Of a stretch of 64,000 nucleotides of DNA, positions 45,278 through 53,607 are shown piece by piece. The stretch comes from Glutamicibacter sp. JL.03c (GTDB lineage Bacteria; Actinomycetota; Actinomycetes; Actinomycetales; Micrococcaceae): NCBI RefSeq assembly GCF_025854375.1, contig NZ_CP107575.1:620001-684000 (forward strand), given 5' to 3'. Position numbers and translations under genes: made by a program. Under the pieces are notes generated by a model that saw nothing but the letters and a program-made list of their open reading frames with translations, searched no databases and was not told where the DNA came from. Every line of letters begins with the position of its first letter. The first letter of the stretch is position 1.

Positions 45278-46450
45278 GCTAGTCTTCATTTTCTTGCGCA
45301 GGGACCTGCTTGTTAGTGCGCGGGACATCATCCAAGCGGCACCCGCAGCTAGTCCCATCGGCAACAGTTTCGTCTTGCGCTTGGCGGGTCGCTGCGGATC
45401 GATTTCCATGTCCTTAAGCGGGTCGCCACCATGATTGATGCGAACTTCTTGAGCCTGGACGAGATCCTTGTAAGTAGCCAGTTCCTGCTTGGCCACCAGG
45501 GCATCATCGCGCAGGGGGAGCAGTACCTCGTCAACGGCGGGCAGGCCCGTGCGCAGCTGGCGCAGCCGGATGAATTCGATATCGACCAGTGCGCCAAGCA
45601 GCAGGGCAATATTGCTGATCCAGCATGCCAGCACCAGGATGATGACACCACCGATGGTTCCATACGTGGCGGAGTAGCTGGCGAACTGGGAAAGGTAAAT
45701 GCCGAACCCAGCCAGTGACAGCCCCAAAATCACCAGGGCCGTCAGTGTCCCAGCTGAGAACCAACGGAATCGTGGACGCTTGACGTTGGGCGTGAAGTAG
45801 TAAAGCAACGCCAAGACGAGCAGGATCATCACCAGCATGATTGGCGGTTTGGCGATGTTCAGGATGAGCACGAAACTGTCGCCAAGACCAACGACGTTGC
45901 CGATACCTCGGGCAATGGAACCCGAGGTCACAAGAAGGACCAGCGTGATAACCGTGACCAGCATGATCATGACGGTAATCAGGAACATCTGCGGACGACG
46001 TTTCCACTGCGGTCGGCCTTCTGGCACCCCGTAGAGTCGGTTCAAACTGCGGCCAAAAGCTGTGACGTATCCGGAAGTACTCCACAGGGCACCGAGCGAA
46101 CCTGCAAGGATGGCCCAGAACGTTCCGCTGGCTTGGGACGCCAGGCCTTCCAGCAATTGTTCGGTGGTGTCGAGCAGCTGCTGGGAATCGCTATTGGATG
46201 CATGTCCATTGGGTGCCAGGCCTTGTTCCAAGATTTCCATGATCCATTTGGTTCCGCTTTCGCTGGCCCCGGCCAGAGACAGCAGGGAAATCAGGGCCAG
46301 AAGTCCGGGGAACATTGCCAAGACCATGAAATAAGCGAGCGACGCTGCGACATCCAGACCATCGTTCCTGAAGAACTCGCGCAATGCGCGCGGGAAGCAG
46401 GCGAGTGATTCTTTCATGTGTTCTTTGGTGAATCTGCCTTGGTTTGGCAT
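45260..46450 (-). CDS. YihY/BrkB-family inner membrane protein
   Basis: A 396-residue polytopic protein of the YihY/BrkB (formerly RNase BN) family. The family opening DVAASLAYFMVLAMFPGLLAL and the internal LALLYYFTPNVKRPRFRWFSAG and YGTIGGVIILVLACWISNIALLLGA segments are well conserved. Six transmembrane helices are expected, with a long cytoplasmic C-terminal tail. Function is unknown. ATG 46450 (MPNQGRF) follows AGGGGAACCCC; an earlier in-frame GTG-type start lacks such a site. Confidence 0.88.
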   Translation of the reverse strand: MPNQGRFTKEHMKESLACFPRALREFFRNDGLDVAASLAYFMVLAMFPGLLALISLLSLAGASESGTKWIMEILEQGLAPNGHASNSDSQQLLDTTEQLLEGLASQASGTFWAILAGSLGALWSTSGYVTAFGRSLNRLYGVPEGRPQWKRRPQMFLITVMIMLVTVITLVLLVTSGSIARGIGNVVGLGDSFVLILNIAKPPIMLVMILLVLALLYYFTPNVKRPRFRWFSAGTLTALVILGLSLAGFGIYLSQFASYSATYGTIGGVIILVLACWISNIALLLGALVDIEFIRLRQLRTGLPAVDEVLLPLRDDALVAKQELATYKDLVQAQEVRINHGGDPLKDMEIDPQRPAKRKTKLLPMGLAAGAAWMMSRALTSRSLRKKMKTSSDEGQ

Positions 46451-46504
46451 GGGGTTCCCCTGTCTGACAAATGAATTCATCAGTGCGACGATCTGGTTTC
46501 GCAC

Positions 46505-47095
46505 ATCACACTACCTAACCGCCCGACCAGTGACTAGGTCATTTAGATTGCGGTCGTGTCTTGGCCAGTTGAGAAAGACCGATATTTGGCTGTTGCCTAG
46601 GGGTGCAGGACCAGAAGTCCAGGCCATATTCTGCGCATTTTGATCGGCAGTCGTCGAGTCGTCAGCGACGGCGTTATGGGGCGGCTGGAGTCCGGGACTT
46701 TAACATACGGACTGGGCCTGTTTTTGGCCTCTTGAGCGGATTGAAAGCCATATCACAAAAAGTTATTTGATATCCAGTTCGGTTCGGTAACATTCTTGCG
46801 GGTTCACAAGGGGTTTAAGGGCCGTGGTTGTGCCGAAATTTAAATTTTTCGGTCGAAACTGACCTGTGATTACGCGGATTCTGAACGTTTCCTGAGTTGC
46901 AGAGTGGGTGGGGGTCTGGGTTAGTGTCTTTATAACGTTTCGATAACACTCGCTGTGTTATTGGGGAAACAGGTACTGCCGGGACTTCCAGACCGCTCGC
47001 CAGGGCAGTGCTTCATACAACGTCGAAATGCGACGCTGAGCGGTGCACGAAGATGGTCTTGGACGACCTGAGCGCGGGAAGAGCACTGGAGAATC
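46505..47095 (+). promoter_or_regulatory. Long leader region of rpf with several hairpins
   Basis: About 590 bases without a gene. A possible promoter is TTGCAG near 46896 with TTAGTG about 18 bases on. The putative 5' UTR of about 160 nt contains ATAACAC-TCGCT-GTGTTAT (46943-46961), an ACTGCC...GGCAGT stem near 46975-47010, and CGTCG-AAATG-CGACG near 47020. Rpf genes of other actinobacteria are controlled by a c-di-AMP (ydaO) riboswitch, but the conserved ydaO motifs are absent. So this is a structured leader of unknown type. Confidence 0.45.
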
Positions 47096-47851
47096 ATGAT
47101 CCAGCAGAAGACTAAGAAATTGATCCGCCGCGGCGGGGCCTCCCTGGCAGCCGTAGCAGTAGCCGGTGGCGCAATCGTTGCCACCACCGCACCAGCAAAC
47201 GCAGCAAGCACTTGGGACAAGCTGGCCCAGTGCGAGTCCGGCGGCAACTGGTCCATCAACACCGGTAACGGTTACTACGGTGGCCTGCAGTTCTCGCTGT
47301 CGACTTGGAAGGCATTCGGCGGTTCGGGCATGCCTAACCAGGCTTCGAAGGCTGAGCAGATCCGCATTGCAACCAAGGTTCAGGCTGCACAGGGTTGGGG
47401 CGCATGGCCAGCATGTACCGCAAAGCTGGGCATCAGCGGAACCCCAAGCGGCGGTTCGTCGAGCGAATCCACCGCGAGCACTCAGACCCAGAAGTCGACC
47501 ACCCAGACCAAGTCGACCACCCAGGCCAAGAAGAGCACCCAGACCCAGCAGGCAGCTCCAAAGGTTTCCGAAACCAAGACTTCGACCAGCAACTCGGTCA
47601 AGTCCACCAAGCAGGCTGCTCCAAGCACCTCGGGCAAGCACGCGGCTCCAGCTCCAAAGGCACCAGTGTTCAACATTGATGTCACCGACTCGGGCAAGAA
47701 CTACACCGTCAAGTCCGGCGACACCCTGGCCAAGATTGCTGACCAGCTCGGTGTTGACGACTGGCGCGGCCTGTTCGTTCTGAACGATGATCAGCTGACC
47801 AACCCAGATCTGATCATGGTTGGACAGACCCTGAACGTTCCAGCGAACTAA
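47096..47851 (+). CDS. Resuscitation-promoting factor (transglycosylase-like plus LysM)
   Basis: Secreted muralytic protein of 251 residues. A signal peptide ends near TTAPANA|AS (36/37). The Rpf domain covers about 38-112 (STWDKLAQCESGGNWSINTGN) with catalytic E47 and the disulfide Cys pair. Residues 120-195 form a Thr/Gln/Lys/Ser-rich linker, and a LysM domain (NYTVKSGDTLAKIADQLGV...LIMVGQTLNVP, about 202-249) anchors it to peptidoglycan. It cleaves peptidoglycan and promotes growth from dormancy. The gene has a long structured leader and is closed by a terminator. Confidence 0.94.
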   Translation: MIQQKTKKLIRRGGASLAAVAVAGGAIVATTAPANAASTWDKLAQCESGGNWSINTGNGYYGGLQFSLSTWKAFGGSGMPNQASKAEQIRIATKVQAAQGWGAWPACTAKLGISGTPSGGSSSESTASTQTQKSTTQTKSTTQAKKSTQTQQAAPKVSETKTSTSNSVKSTKQAAPSTSGKHAAPAPKAPVFNIDVTDSGKNYTVKSGDTLAKIADQLGVDDWRGLFVLNDDQLTNPDLIMVGQTLNVPAN

Positions 47852-47871
47852 TTTCGCTAGACAAGCTTGTT

Positions 47872-47910
47872 AGGTCCACATGGCGTCAGTTGACGCCGTG
47901 TGGACCTCTC
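47872..47910 (+). terminator. Terminator of rpf
   Basis: Arms 47872-47885 and 47894-47907 pair with one G-U wobble; inner bases can extend the stem. It begins 21 bases after the rpf stop and is followed by CTCTCC, not a clean U run. Confidence 0.75.
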
Positions 47911-47963
47911 CGCATTTAACCCACCTATATATAGGGGACGAATTGGCGCAGTAGTCTGGTGCT

Positions 47964-49334
47964 ATGGATATGAGTGCCGATTCGGACAGAGCTGTTCAGC
48001 GAATTCTCAGCAGGGGTTTTGAACGATCCGGGATGCTGGCCGCGTCTTCGGTTCCAAAGATCGCCGGACCAGGTTCATGGTGGGGCGGCTCCCTCAACGT
48101 GGAGCAGCTTGCCGTGGGGTCGGTCGCTCTGGTGTCTTCGGCCTTGAACGCACTGAGCCACGGACAATTCGCGCCAGACATCAGTTCCAGCCAAGTCGCC
48201 GCCGCATTCGGGTCTTCCGGCCACCTGCGGATTAATGGCGAAACGACCAAAGGCTTCGCCGAATATTCAGGTTTCTTCCGCACCAGTGATGGCTGGATCA
48301 GGACTCACGCCAATTATCCGCATCACGAACGGCGATTATTGCAGTCCCTCGGCGCGGAATCAGGCGATGAACTGAGCGAAGTCTTGGGCCAGGTGTCTTC
48401 GGCGCAAGCGCAGGAACTCATTGCGGCTGCAGGTGGCGTGGCCGCCGCGGTGCAAACTCGCAGGCAATGGCTGGAATCAACGCAGGGCCAGGCCGCGCAA
48501 CAAGGCGATTGGGCGCAATTCTCGCTTCGACCTTCGGGCGCGGTCCGAACCTGGCAGTACAGCCCAGCAGCTTCGCGTCCGCTGTCTGGGTTGCGCGTTC
48601 TGGATTTGACCCGCGTCATTGCCGGGCCCACCGCGACCCGGACCCTGGCAGCATTGGGCGCGCAAGTGCTCCGCGTTGATGCTCCCCAGCTGCCCGAGCT
48701 GGAAATGCAGCATGTTGATACCGGGTTCGGCAAGCGCAGCACCTTGCTCGATCTCTCGTCGCCGGAGGGCAGCGAGCGAATGGCGCAGTTGCTGCGGGAG
48801 GCTGACGTTCTGATTGCCGGTTATCGGCAAGGGTCGCTAGCGCGTTTTGGCCTCAGTGAGCAGAGCCTGGCCGAGAAGTACCCGGACTTGATCATCGCCG
48901 AGCTGGATGCCTGGGGCTATGAAGGCCCGTGGGTCGGACGGCGCGGTTTCGACAGCATTGTGCAGGCCGCCTGCGGCATCTCCGATGTCTACCGGACCCA
49001 GGATGGGAAGCCCGGTGCGCTGCCCGTGCAAGCGTTGGACCACGCCACCGGCTATGGCCTGGCCGCCGCGATCATCACCATGGTCCAGGCCCGTTCAGAA
49101 CATCGCGGCGTTGGCAGCGTACGTTTTTCATTGGCGCGCACCGCGGCCGCATTGTTCGAATTCGGGGCACCCACCCTGCCGACGCAGTCGCTGGATGCTC
49201 CTCGCATGGGCCATATGGCAAGCGCCAGTGGGAAACTGGACTATACGCTGACACCCTTTGTGGTTGATGGCGAGATTCTCGATTTCTTGGCGGCGCCACC
49301 GGCCTATGGGCAGGATGAGCCGATCTGGATTTAG
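47964..49334 (+). CDS. Family III (CaiB/BaiF) CoA-transferase, two-domain long form
   Basis: A 456-residue CoA-transferase. The canonical family start (SGLRVLDLTRVIAGPTATRTLAALGAQVLRVDAP) lies at about residue 215, not at the N-terminus, and RRGFDSIVQAACGISDVY carries the likely catalytic aspartate near residue 333. The first 200 residues resemble a second, partial CaiB domain (SLNVEQLAVGSVALVSSAL, GFFRTSDGWIRTHANYPHHERR). The acceptor is unknown. TAGTCT lies 6 bases before the ATG and no Shine-Dalgarno sequence is visible, consistent with a leaderless mRNA. The stop overlaps the convergent paaX-like gene by 4 bases. Confidence 0.87.
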   Translation: MDMSADSDRAVQRILSRGFERSGMLAASSVPKIAGPGSWWGGSLNVEQLAVGSVALVSSALNALSHGQFAPDISSSQVAAAFGSSGHLRINGETTKGFAEYSGFFRTSDGWIRTHANYPHHERRLLQSLGAESGDELSEVLGQVSSAQAQELIAAAGGVAAAVQTRRQWLESTQGQAAQQGDWAQFSLRPSGAVRTWQYSPAASRPLSGLRVLDLTRVIAGPTATRTLAALGAQVLRVDAPQLPELEMQHVDTGFGKRSTLLDLSSPEGSERMAQLLREADVLIAGYRQGSLARFGLSEQSLAEKYPDLIIAELDAWGYEGPWVGRRGFDSIVQAACGISDVYRTQDGKPGALPVQALDHATGYGLAAAIITMVQARSEHRGVGSVRFSLARTAAALFEFGAPTLPTQSLDAPRMGHMASASGKLDYTLTPFVVDGEILDFLAAPPAYGQDEPIWI

Positions 49335-50188
49335 CCCGCGAGCACCGAGGCGACAAATTCCTTGGCCGGGCGTTCAAAGATGCCCGAGAACTCCAAGAGG
49401 CGTTCCCTGCTGCGTTTGCCGGACCAGGCCGCCGGCAGCATGGCATCGGGTAGTCCCGGGTCAAGGTAGGGCAGTGCCCGCCAAGCATCAATCATGCCCA
49501 CGTACCCGCGGTAGGCGTCTGCTGGAGCGGTGTGGGCGGCGTTGAGATCAGCAGTGGCCTTGAGGAACTGCTGGTGCAGGGAATCGAGATGTTCCAGATC
49601 CCACCATTGAGCTGCGGCTTCCTGGGGCGTGGCAGCGAAGTGCGGCTGTTGGACCGTGAATAGCGTGGCCAGGGAGCGGACCTGCAAGGCGGCTAGGGCC
49701 TCGTCGACCTCGATGCGAAGATACTCCGGGAAAATCCACAACCCCGCAGCGACCGAGCCGCCGCCGAGCTGCTGGAAGTGCTTGCGGATCTGGTGGCGCA
49801 ACGGGCGCATGCTTTCCGGCAGGGAGTAGGTCGCCAAGCACCACTGGTCGTCGGGAGACATCTGCCGCGGCGTGAAGATGCGGCGGCTTCCGCGTTCAAA
49901 CATGGCCCGGGCCATCGGCGGCACATCCAAGGTTGCATCCGCGGAGTTCGCCAGCACCTGCTTGTCGATCAGCCGGGAAATGGCTGTTTGGGCTGCGGCG
50001 GCGGAGATGCCGGCCGCCCTCGCCAGTTCTACCAGTTTCGTGCGCGGCACCGGGGCCGGCTGGTGGCGCAGGTATAGCCCGGTAATGCTCCGGATGATCG
50101 ACGTGGCGCTGCCGGTGCGTGCCTCGAAGTCGTCGAGGCTGAAGGCCGATATCGGGGTGCTAGTTGTCAATTTCGGTGCGCACCGCAA
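49331..50188 (-). CDS. PaaX-family transcriptional regulator
   Basis: A 285-residue regulator of the PaaX type: N-terminal winged helix (SIIRSITGLYLRHQPAPV, ARAAGISAAAAQTAISRLIDKQVL), central PaaX domain (PDDQWCLATYSLPESMRPLRHQIRKHF) and C-terminal PaaX_C segment (YRGYVGMIDAWRALPYLDPGLPDAMLP). PaaX represses phenylacetate genes through phenylacetyl-CoA; the ligand of this one is unknown. The start is unsure: TTG at 50188 or TTG at 50170, both inside the end of kynA, so it is translationally coupled to kynA. It could govern kynA or the hpa genes nearby. Confidence 0.85.
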   Translation of the reverse strand: MRCAPKLTTSTPISAFSLDDFEARTGSATSIIRSITGLYLRHQPAPVPRTKLVELARAAGISAAAAQTAISRLIDKQVLANSADATLDVPPMARAMFERGSRRIFTPRQMSPDDQWCLATYSLPESMRPLRHQIRKHFQQLGGGSVAAGLWIFPEYLRIEVDEALAALQVRSLATLFTVQQPHFAATPQEAAAQWWDLEHLDSLHQQFLKATADLNAAHTAPADAYRGYVGMIDAWRALPYLDPGLPDAMLPAAWSGKRSRERLLEFSGIFERPAKEFVASVLAG

Positions 50189-51026
50189 ACAGCTCGGGGA
50201 AGAAGGTCAGATCCAGTGCGCGCTTGAGGAAATCAACGCCCGACGAGCCGCCGGTGCCGCGCTTGAAGCCGATGGTGCGCTGCACCACGCGCAGGTGGCG
50301 GAAGCGCCATGCTTGGAAATTATCCTCGACGTCTACCAGATCCTCGCAGGCCTGGTAGAGGCTCCACTGGGTGTCTTCCGATTCGTAGATCTCCTTGAAG
50401 ACCGGAACCAGGGCTTCTTGGAAGGTCCATGGCTTGGTGACGTCGCGGGAAAGGATTTCCTCGGGGATTTCGTAGCCTCGGCGAGCCAGTGCCGCCAGGA
50501 AGACGTCATAGAGGCCGGGCTCATGCAGGAGCTTGGTCAGCAGTTCGTGGGCTTTGGGATCTGCCTCGTGGACCTTGAGCATGCCTTCGTGCTTGTTGCC
50601 CAGGATGAATTCGATGGCGCGGTACTGGAAGGACTGGAAGCCGGAAGACGAGCCGAGGAAGCCGCGGAACTGCGCGTATTCTCGCGGGGTCAGGGTAGCG
50701 AGGACCGACCACTGCTCAGTCAGGGTCTTCTGGATGTGCTTCACGCGGGCCAGGCACTTCAACGCCTTGCCGATGTCGTCCGTGCCGAGCAGCCGGCGGG
50801 CTTCGACCAGTTCGTGGAGCATGAGCTTGAGCCACAGCTCGCTGGTCTGGTGCTGGATGATGAAGAGCATTTCATCGTGATGCTCGGGCACGCTGACCGG
50901 GTGCTGTGCGGAGAGCACGCGGTCCAGATCCAGGTAGCTGCCGTAGGACATGGTGTTCCTGAAGTCGGTGCGTACGCCTTCTTCGATGTCGCGCTGGTTT
51001 TCGGTCTGTGGCTTCTGGTTGCTCAT
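50160..51026 (-). CDS. kynA: Tryptophan 2,3-dioxygenase
   Basis: Heme enzyme of 288 residues that opens the indole ring of tryptophan to give N-formylkynurenine, the first step of the kynurenine pathway. Signature stretches are TMSYGSYLDLDRVLSAQHP, HHDEMLFIIQHQTSELWLKL (heme pocket), SSSGFQSFQYRAIEFILGNK, and RFRHLRVVQRTIGFKRGTGGSSGVDFL with the proximal heme His region and the Thr substrate contact. The rest of the pathway (kynB, kynU) is not in this window. TACACT lies 6 bases upstream of ATG without a Shine-Dalgarno sequence, suggesting a leaderless mRNA. Confidence 0.95.
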   Translation of the reverse strand: MSNQKPQTENQRDIEEGVRTDFRNTMSYGSYLDLDRVLSAQHPVSVPEHHDEMLFIIQHQTSELWLKLMLHELVEARRLLGTDDIGKALKCLARVKHIQKTLTEQWSVLATLTPREYAQFRGFLGSSSGFQSFQYRAIEFILGNKHEGMLKVHEADPKAHELLTKLLHEPGLYDVFLAALARRGYEIPEEILSRDVTKPWTFQEALVPVFKEIYESEDTQWSLYQACEDLVDVEDNFQAWRFRHLRVVQRTIGFKRGTGGSSGVDFLKRALDLTFFPELFAVRTEIDN

Positions 51027-51099
51027 GCGCCCAGTGTATCAATATTCTTACCAACGTCACAGTAATGAAAATTGGTCTCGGGAATACCTGTGCCGGTCG

Positions 51100-51128
51100 T
51101 TGTGTTGATACATGCATACGCATATAAA
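51100..51128 (+). promoter_or_regulatory. Promoter of the FMN reductase gene
   Basis: TTGTGT (51100-51105), a 17-base spacer and TATAAA (51123-51128). The -10 element is near consensus, the -35 weak. It lies 18 bases before the ATG, with AAAGGCGG between as ribosome site. Confidence 0.5.
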
Positions 51129-51146
51129 TCATGAAAGGCGGCAGCA

Positions 51147-51833
51147 ATGAGCAAGTCGATAGTGGTCATCAGCGGCGGACTGGGCTCGCCTTCGAGCTCC
51201 TCCATGCTCGGGCACCAAATTGGCCAGAATATCGCAGCGAAACTGTCCTCGACAGGCGTCCAGGCAGATGTCAGCAACATCGAATTGCGCGAGCACGCCA
51301 GTGAAATCACCAACAACATGCTCACCGGCTTTGCCGCGCCCAGCCTCCAGCACGTGATCGACGCCGTCACCAGCGCTGACGTCCTCGTGGCGGTCACCCC
51401 GGTCTTCACCGCGTCGGTATCCGGGCTGTTCAAGTCATTCCTGGACATCCTCGACCCCACATCGCTGGACGGAAAGCCGGTAGTGCTCGCCGCGACGGCG
51501 GGGACGCAGCGCCATCAGCTGGCGATCGACTATGCAATGCGGCCGATCTTCAGCTACCTGCGGGCTGACATCATGCCCACCACGGTATTCGCCGCCTCGG
51601 AGGACTTCGGCGGACAAGGGCTTGCTGGCACCTTGGCGGAGCGCGCTCGCCGGGTTGCTGAGGAAGTGATGCTCACCCTCGGTGCTTCACGCGGAAGGCT
51701 TCAGGCCGACACCGATCTGGGCGACACCCGATCGATCGCCCCGTCGGTCAGCGAAAACGCGGATCCGAACGACGAACTGACCTCGCTGCCCTTCGAGGCG
51801 CTGCTGGCGAATGTGAAGGCCGCGGGGCGCTGA
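51147..51833 (+). CDS. NAD(P)H-dependent FMN reductase (MsuE-like flavodoxin fold)
   Basis: A 228-residue flavoprotein: SIVVISGGLGSPSSSSMLGHQIG binds the FMN phosphate, and DVLVAVTPVFTASVSGLFKSFLDIL with KPVVLAATAGTQRHQLA is the NADPH-dependent FMN reductase core. Members supply reduced flavin to two-component monooxygenases. The hpaH-hpaI genes that follow belong to hydroxyphenylacetate-type meta-cleavage, where a flavin reductase (HpaC) is needed, but this gene has its own promoter and 130 bases separate them. Divergent from kynA. Confidence 0.87.
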   Translation: MSKSIVVISGGLGSPSSSSMLGHQIGQNIAAKLSSTGVQADVSNIELREHASEITNNMLTGFAAPSLQHVIDAVTSADVLVAVTPVFTASVSGLFKSFLDILDPTSLDGKPVVLAATAGTQRHQLAIDYAMRPIFSYLRADIMPTTVFAASEDFGGQGLAGTLAERARRVAEEVMLTLGASRGRLQADTDLGDTRSIAPSVSENADPNDELTSLPFEALLANVKAAGR

Positions 51834-51894
51834 CGCGGGCAAAAATGTTAGTACGATGTGCCATGCACTTGGAAGCTCGGTACGATCAAGAAAC

Positions 51895-51930
51895 GTGAGC
51901 CATCTCATTGAGCTGGTTGGTGGGGCTCAC
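51895..51930 (+). promoter_or_regulatory. Leader hairpin upstream of hpaH
   Basis: GTGAGCC (51895-51901) and GGCTCAC (51924-51930) can pair across a 22-nt loop in the putative hpaH leader. A direct repeat GTACGAT (51851 and 51880) stands just upstream. Both might be regulator sites; neither is established. Confidence 0.35.
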
Positions 51931-51964
51931 CTTGGTTTCAACTGGAGTGAAAGGTGTAGCGCCG

Positions 51965-52750
51965 ATGCTATCCGAGGAAACAATCACGGCCATTGCCGAT
52001 GAGCTGGTCCAGGCCGGCCAAACGCGTACCCCGGTACCGCGTTTGACCGCGCGCTATCCGGAAATGACTGTCGAGGACTCCTACCGCGTGCAAAACCTCT
52101 GGCGCCAGCGTTCCGAGGCGGCCGGACGAGTCCTCGTGGGGCGCAAGATCGGCTTGACCTCGCGGGCCATGCAGATGGCCACCGGAATCACCGAACCCGA
52201 CTACGGAATCATTTTCGACGACATGGTCCACGACTCGGGCGCCACATTCAACTTCTCGGAATTCACCGGCGCCCGCGTCGAAATGGAACTGGCCTTCAAG
52301 CTGAACAAGGACATCGAAGGCCCGCGCGCCAACATCTTCGACGTTCTGGACGCCACCGAATACGTCATCCCGGCCCTCGAGATCCTCGACGCCCGCGTTG
52401 AAATGGAAGGGCGCACCATCGTCGACACGATCAGCGACAACGCGGCCATGGGCGCGATGGTGATCGGCGGCAACCCGGTGAAACCAGACGCCATCGACCT
52501 GCGCTGGGTTTCGGGCATCCTGTTCAAGAACCAGACCGTGGAAGAAACCGGCGTCGCTGCCGGCGTGCTGAACCACCCTGCAGCCGGTGTCTACTGGCTG
52601 GCCAATAAGATTGCTCCGCACGGCGACAAGCTCAAGGCCGGCGAATTGATTCTCGCCGGCTCCTTCACCCGGCCGATGTGGGTCAATGCCAACGACACCG
52701 TTTTTGCCGACTACGGACCGCTGGGAACTGTGACATGTCATTTCGAATAG
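51965..52750 (+). CDS. hpaH: 2-oxo-hept-4-ene-1,7-dioate hydratase
   Basis: Hydratase/decarboxylase-family enzyme of 261 residues that adds water to 2-oxo-hept-4-ene-1,7-dioate in the homoprotocatechuate (4-hydroxyphenylacetate) meta-cleavage pathway. Mg-binding and family segments include GRKIGLTSRAMQMATGITEPDYG, ARVEMELAFKLNKD, and the C-terminal LKAGELILAGSFTRPMWV. AAAGGTG lies before ATG 51965. It overlaps hpaI by 16 bases; the two act in sequence, hydratase then aldolase. Confidence 0.92.
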   Translation: MLSEETITAIADELVQAGQTRTPVPRLTARYPEMTVEDSYRVQNLWRQRSEAAGRVLVGRKIGLTSRAMQMATGITEPDYGIIFDDMVHDSGATFNFSEFTGARVEMELAFKLNKDIEGPRANIFDVLDATEYVIPALEILDARVEMEGRTIVDTISDNAAMGAMVIGGNPVKPDAIDLRWVSGILFKNQTVEETGVAAGVLNHPAAGVYWLANKIAPHGDKLKAGELILAGSFTRPMWVNANDTVFADYGPLGTVTCHFE

Positions 52751-53544
52751 AACCGGATCCCTCGCTCAAGGACGCGCTGGAGCAGGCCGATCATCCGCTG
52801 GCGGGAATCTGGGTATGCTCCGCCTCGCCGCTGGTCGCAGAAATCTGCGCGGGCGCCGGATTCGATTGGCTGTTCATTGACGGTGAGCATTCCCCCAACG
52901 GCCTGCAGGACATCTTGGCCCAGCTCCAAGCGGTACGCAGCTACCCGGTCGTGCCGGTGGTGCGCCCGGCAGTTAATGACCCGGTAGTCATCAAGCAGTT
53001 CCTCGACCTCGGTGTGCAGTCGCTGATTATTCCGATGGTCAATGATGCGCAGCAGGCCGCCGCTGCCGTGGCTGCCTGCCACTACCCGCCCAAGGGAGTG
53101 CGCGGGGTGGGTTCGGCCCTGGCGCGCTCGGCGAGGTGGAACCGCATCCCGGACTACCTGACGCGTGCCGATGAAACCATCACCGTGATGGTCCAGATCG
53201 AAGCCGATGAGGCAGTGCGCAACGTCCAGGCCATTGTGGAAACCGAGGGCATCGACGGCATTTTCATCGGCCCTTCGGACTTGGCTGCCTCGATGGGAGT
53301 CATCGGCCAGCAAAACCACCCGGACGTTGTCGCCGCCGTGATCACGTCGATTGATGCTGCCAAGGCGGCCGGCAAATACGCTGGAGTCAACGCCTTCGAC
53401 CAGAAGACTGCGCGCCAGTACATGGAGGCCGGTGCAGACTATGTCGGGGTCGGCGCAGATGTGGCATTGCTCGCTCGCGCCACCGAGGCGCTGGCTGCGA
53501 GCTTCACCGCCGAATCCCAGGCACCAGCGCCGAAGAGCTACTGA
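52735..53544 (+). CDS. hpaI: 4-hydroxy-2-oxo-heptane-1,7-dioate aldolase
   Basis: Class II aldolase of 269 residues that splits the HpaH product into pyruvate and succinate semialdehyde. Metal-site and core motifs are IWVCSASPLVAEICAGAGFDWLFIDGEHSPN, VVRPAVNDPVVIKQFLDLGVQSLIIPMV, and GIDGIFIGPSDLAASMG, which holds the pyruvate-binding region. Starts within hpaH at ATG 52735. The upper-pathway genes (hpaB, D, E, F) are not in the window. Confidence 0.92.
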   Translation: MSFRIEPDPSLKDALEQADHPLAGIWVCSASPLVAEICAGAGFDWLFIDGEHSPNGLQDILAQLQAVRSYPVVPVVRPAVNDPVVIKQFLDLGVQSLIIPMVNDAQQAAAAVAACHYPPKGVRGVGSALARSARWNRIPDYLTRADETITVMVQIEADEAVRNVQAIVETEGIDGIFIGPSDLAASMGVIGQQNHPDVVAAVITSIDAAKAAGKYAGVNAFDQKTARQYMEAGADYVGVGADVALLARATEALAASFTAESQAPAPKSY

Positions 53545-53607
53545 AGCAATGGTTCTGGGCAAGCGCTCAGGGGCAGGTTGCGCGTCGAACTGCGCGGGGC
53601 GCCATCA

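Noticed and set aside
46895-47095. c-di-AMP (ydaO) riboswitch upstream of rpf
   Set aside because: The conserved GGUGAAUC-type and CCGACAGCUAACC-type segments of that riboswitch are absent.
4512-53600. A mobile genomic island bounded by attachment sites
   Set aside because: No integrase, transposase, tRNA or direct repeats were seen at the edges, and base composition by eye is uniform. The interrupted gene order is reported, but not as an island.
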